This document shows positions 12,604 to 14,735 of a stretch of 14,735 nt of DNA, one piece after another. The DNA comes from Clostridiaceae bacterium. Lineage in GTDB: Bacteria; Bacillota; Clostridia; Acetivibrionales; DUMC01. The stretch spans positions 1-14,735 of the forward strand of contig JAAZDH010000018.1 of NCBI GenBank assembly GCA_012512865.1, in the 5' to 3' direction. Under the pieces are notes generated by a model. It was given only the letters and a program-made list of their open reading frames with translations, was not told the DNA's origin and searched no databases. Within the stretch, counting starts at the first letter, position 1. The number at the start of each line of letters is the position of its first letter. The position numbers were made by a program, and so were the translations under genes.

Positions 12604-14589
12604 CTATTTTTTGATAAAGAATTGCATCGGCCTACCATGCCCTAAGTCACGGAACTCATCACAATATATCAATCCTTCGGGAACATTCCTGAAATTATTT
12701 TTAACCAATATAAATTGGGGCATAGGACCAGTATAACCTATAATCCACATATTTTTGGCATGCAGTTTTATGATTTCATCCGACCATTTGTTGATATCTT
12801 CATTTGTCGTTGATGATATTACTTTATCCCAGTATTCCAGCAACTTTGCCACATCGCCTTCGGGTTTGACACCTTCTGCACCTTGTGTTGCATTATACAG
12901 GCCATAATATCCGAGCCATGGTGTAAGAACACGCAAAGGTACTACCGTGTCAGGACGATACGACAATTTCAATAAACTTATTGATTCAGCAGTTGTAGCC
13001 GTTAGCTTGTTCCCGTATTTCATTTCCTGGAAAAGGGCATTATCGATTTGCTTGATTTCTGTTCTTATTCCTACATCTTCATAGTATTTCTTTAGCAGTT
13101 CTTCAAATGGTCCGGCGCTTTGAGTATAGATTATGAGGATAAGCTCTGTTCCGTCGGAGAAAGTCCTGTATTTATTATCCTTATCCCACTTCAAACCAAT
13201 TTCATCCAACAGTGCATTTGCCCTGTTCACATCATATTCTGCCCATTTTTGAGCCCAACCTTCCTGGTAGTTGGGAAGTCCTTTAGGTACTGCAGCTTGT
13301 TGAGGTTCTGTAATGCCGTTGGTTACAATTTCGCAAACTTCTTCCCTGTTAACAGCTACCGAAATTGCTTCCCTGAACCTGATATCCTGGAATAGTTCAC
13401 GTAACTTGGGATCCTCCACCGTTTGATTTAACTGGATGACATTAGTCGCCCAATTAGCCGATAACCATTTTATAATTCTATAATCACCCTTTTTCTCATT
13501 CTCTTTTAATATCGTAAAATCACTGCTGTCCTGTGCCCAACAGTCAATATTTCCTGCTAAGGATTCTAATAAAATATGATCTGCTTCCATTCTATCAACC
13601 ACAATACGATCTATGTAAGGCAACTGGTTTCCTACAGGGTCGGTTTTCCAATAATAGGGGTTCCTTTCCATGATAAAACGTTCACTGTTAGGATCGTTTT
13701 TAGCAACCCATGCTCTTAGAGTAGGTCTTTCCGGCCAAACCCAGTAATAATATCCTATCCATGACATAAATTGTTTTAAGTCCGAAAAACCCCATTCTTT
13801 TGCTATTTCCAAGGCTTTTTCTTCTCCAACAAATTCAGGCAAAATATTCTTGTAGAAATGTGCAGGTGCAAAAAACCACTTATTATCAATTGCCACACGT
13901 TCCAAGAATAATACATTAGGATACTTATGTATAACCTTTATAGTGTAATCATCAACTTTTATAACATCACATCTTGCCTTATCCCCTGTTACAGGATCTA
14001 CTGAATAGTAGCAATCATACAATTGTTTGCCAAAGACCTCGGGTATGAGCATATGTTCCCAGTAAAATATTACATCATCTGCAGTGAAAGGCTGTCCGTC
14101 AGACCACTTAATCCCTTTTCGCAAATAAATCGTATATTCTGTCGCATCCTCATTCACATCATATCCTTTTGCTACATTCGGTTCTACACCATTTCCATCT
14201 TGCCTGAATCTAAACAAAGCTTCCTCGGTAAACTTGCCTACAGTCCATTTATCGTCTATACCTTTCCATGCAAGTCGCCAATCCCCTCCATATTGTCCGA
14301 TTTCCTCCATGACCGGTTCAATCATGATGTCTACTTTTACCGGCAGGCGTTCTTCAAGAGAAGGCAGCTTTCCGGCTTGCACTAGTTCTTTAAGCATAGG
14401 CGCTTCGTTTAGCGTATACGTATCTTTTGAAGTGCCGGTTTGTACACCACCGGATTTTTCTGTTTGAATTGCTTGCTGCTCACTACTCTTTTCAGTGTCA
14501 ACTTCTTTGCTGCTTGGTGAAATACATGCTGAAAGAGTGAAAATTAGTACTAGTAAAATTACGCACAGCGAAGATATTCTCTTGCTCAT
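12604..14589 (-). CDS. ABC importer solute-binding lipoprotein (peptide/oligosaccharide family 5)
   Basis: This is the extracellular substrate-binding component. ATG 14589 follows AAAGGAGGGG at 7 nt. Residues 1-22 are a lipoprotein signal with lipobox LSAC (C22), then a polar Ser/Thr/Glu/Gln linker to about residue 60. The body has the family-5 binding-protein pattern: GQYGGDWRLAWKG, EALFRFRQDGNGVEPNVAKG, TIYLRKGIKWSDGQPFTADD, and VAVNREEVCEIVTNG. At 661 residues it is well above classical OppA/DppA (about 540), a size seen in the subgroup that starts 'ELVQAGKLPSLEERLP' and often serves plant-oligosaccharide uptake; I recognise that subgroup from memory. The linked LacI-family regulator agrees with a sugar ligand, but the ligand cannot be read from sequence. 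It is the first gene of the operon, with promoter and possible operator upstream and an 18-bp hairpin downstream. The frame is intact. Confidence 0.92.
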   Translation of the reverse strand: MSKRISSLCVILLVLIFTLSACISPSSKEVDTEKSSEQQAIQTEKSGGVQTGTSKDTYTLNEAPMLKELVQAGKLPSLEERLPVKVDIMIEPVMEEIGQYGGDWRLAWKGIDDKWTVGKFTEEALFRFRQDGNGVEPNVAKGYDVNEDATEYTIYLRKGIKWSDGQPFTADDVIFYWEHMLIPEVFGKQLYDCYYSVDPVTGDKARCDVIKVDDYTIKVIHKYPNVLFLERVAIDNKWFFAPAHFYKNILPEFVGEEKALEIAKEWGFSDLKQFMSWIGYYYWVWPERPTLRAWVAKNDPNSERFIMERNPYYWKTDPVGNQLPYIDRIVVDRMEADHILLESLAGNIDCWAQDSSDFTILKENEKKGDYRIIKWLSANWATNVIQLNQTVEDPKLRELFQDIRFREAISVAVNREEVCEIVTNGITEPQQAAVPKGLPNYQEGWAQKWAEYDVNRANALLDEIGLKWDKDNKYRTFSDGTELILIIYTQSAGPFEELLKKYYEDVGIRTEIKQIDNALFQEMKYGNKLTATTAESISLLKLSYRPDTVVPLRVLTPWLGYYGLYNATQGAEGVKPEGDVAKLLEYWDKVISSTTNEDINKWSDEIIKLHAKNMWIIGYTGPMPQFILVKNNFRNVPEGLIYCDEFRDLGHGRPMQFFIKK

Positions 14590-14628
14590 AAATTTACCCC
14601 TCCTTTAGTTTTTTTAAATAAATATTTA

Positions 14629-14645
14629 AAACCCGTTGAGGGTTT
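14629..14645 (-). repeat. leader hairpin of the importer mRNA
   Basis: AAACCC (14629-14634) pairs with GGGTTT (14640-14645) over a 5-nt loop, in the predicted 5' leader between the promoter and the binding-protein start. It may stabilise the mRNA. No terminator U-tract follows directly, and no known riboswitch is recognised. Confidence 0.4.
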
Positions 14646-14658
14646 AATTTTTTACTAA

Positions 14659-14699
14659 ATTATATTAATTTTGAATATTTATGTGACGTTTTCTAAACG
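14659..14699 (-). promoter_or_regulatory. importer promoter with upstream inverted repeat
   Basis: On the minus strand a perfect TATAAT (14664-14659) has a weak -35 GTCACA (14687-14682; four of six) at 17 nt. Abutting the -35 is the inverted repeat CGTTT-AGA-AAACG (14699-14687). A poor -35 with a palindrome directly upstream suggests activator or repressor control. The AAAACGT half also occurs in the operator before the LacI-family gene. Confidence 0.5.
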
Positions 14700-14735
14700 A
14701 TTAAATATTTTTCTCATCTTTTGGGCATTTTCTAT

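Overview
The window looks like chromosomal DNA of a low-GC, anaerobic, probably spore-forming Bacillota (class Clostridia). The grounds are AT-rich intergenic DNA, strong AGGAGG-type ribosome sites, sigma-A-type promoters, a clostridial-style oligosaccharide/oligopeptide ABC operon and Lys/Glu/Ile-rich proteins. No rRNA, tRNA, CRISPR array, transposase or phage gene was seen.

Layout. (1) 70-1424, plus strand: three small proteins of unknown function, the last with a C-terminal membrane segment. (2) 1442-2299, minus: a six-helix membrane protein of unknown function, convergent with the first group. (3) 2524-3960, minus: a stand-alone MtlD-family polyol-phosphate dehydrogenase with a clear promoter about 160 nt upstream. 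(4) 4213-5610, minus: a HipB-like XRE antitoxin/regulator gene broken by one nonsense codon, then a complete LacI-family repressor with its own promoter and an overlapping operator. (5) 5602-6168, plus: the eroded remains of a LysM cell-wall protein, still in one frame but with three internal stops. (6) 6210-6345: compact inverted repeats around a 27-codon ORF whose ribosome site is complementary to its own 3' end. (7) 6436-7674, minus: a secreted beta/gamma-crystallin plus Vps62-domain protein. (8) 7675-8188: mostly non-coding DNA with hints of decay and a tiny lipoprotein-signal-like ORF. (9) 8189-14664, minus: a five-gene ABC import operon (solute-binding lipoprotein, two permeases, two ATPases) with a promoter at the right edge.

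The importer genes are in transcription order: binding protein, 18-bp intercistronic hairpin, permease B, permease C, ATPase D, ATPase F. The binding protein and the extended loop of permease C suggest the subgroup that often imports plant-derived oligosaccharides rather than peptides; that is inference from family resemblance. The permease C gene carries a one-base frameshift exactly inside the EAA coupling loop, so the importer is either inactive or the base is a sequencing error.

Overall this is an accessory, partly decaying region: three reading frames are broken by small lesions (one frameshift, single-codon stops) rather than large rearrangements. I did not find a convincing new multi-gene system. 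The most unusual items are the self-complementary 27-codon ORF, the crystallin/Vps62 exoprotein, and the signal-peptide-only ORF abutting the importer operon.
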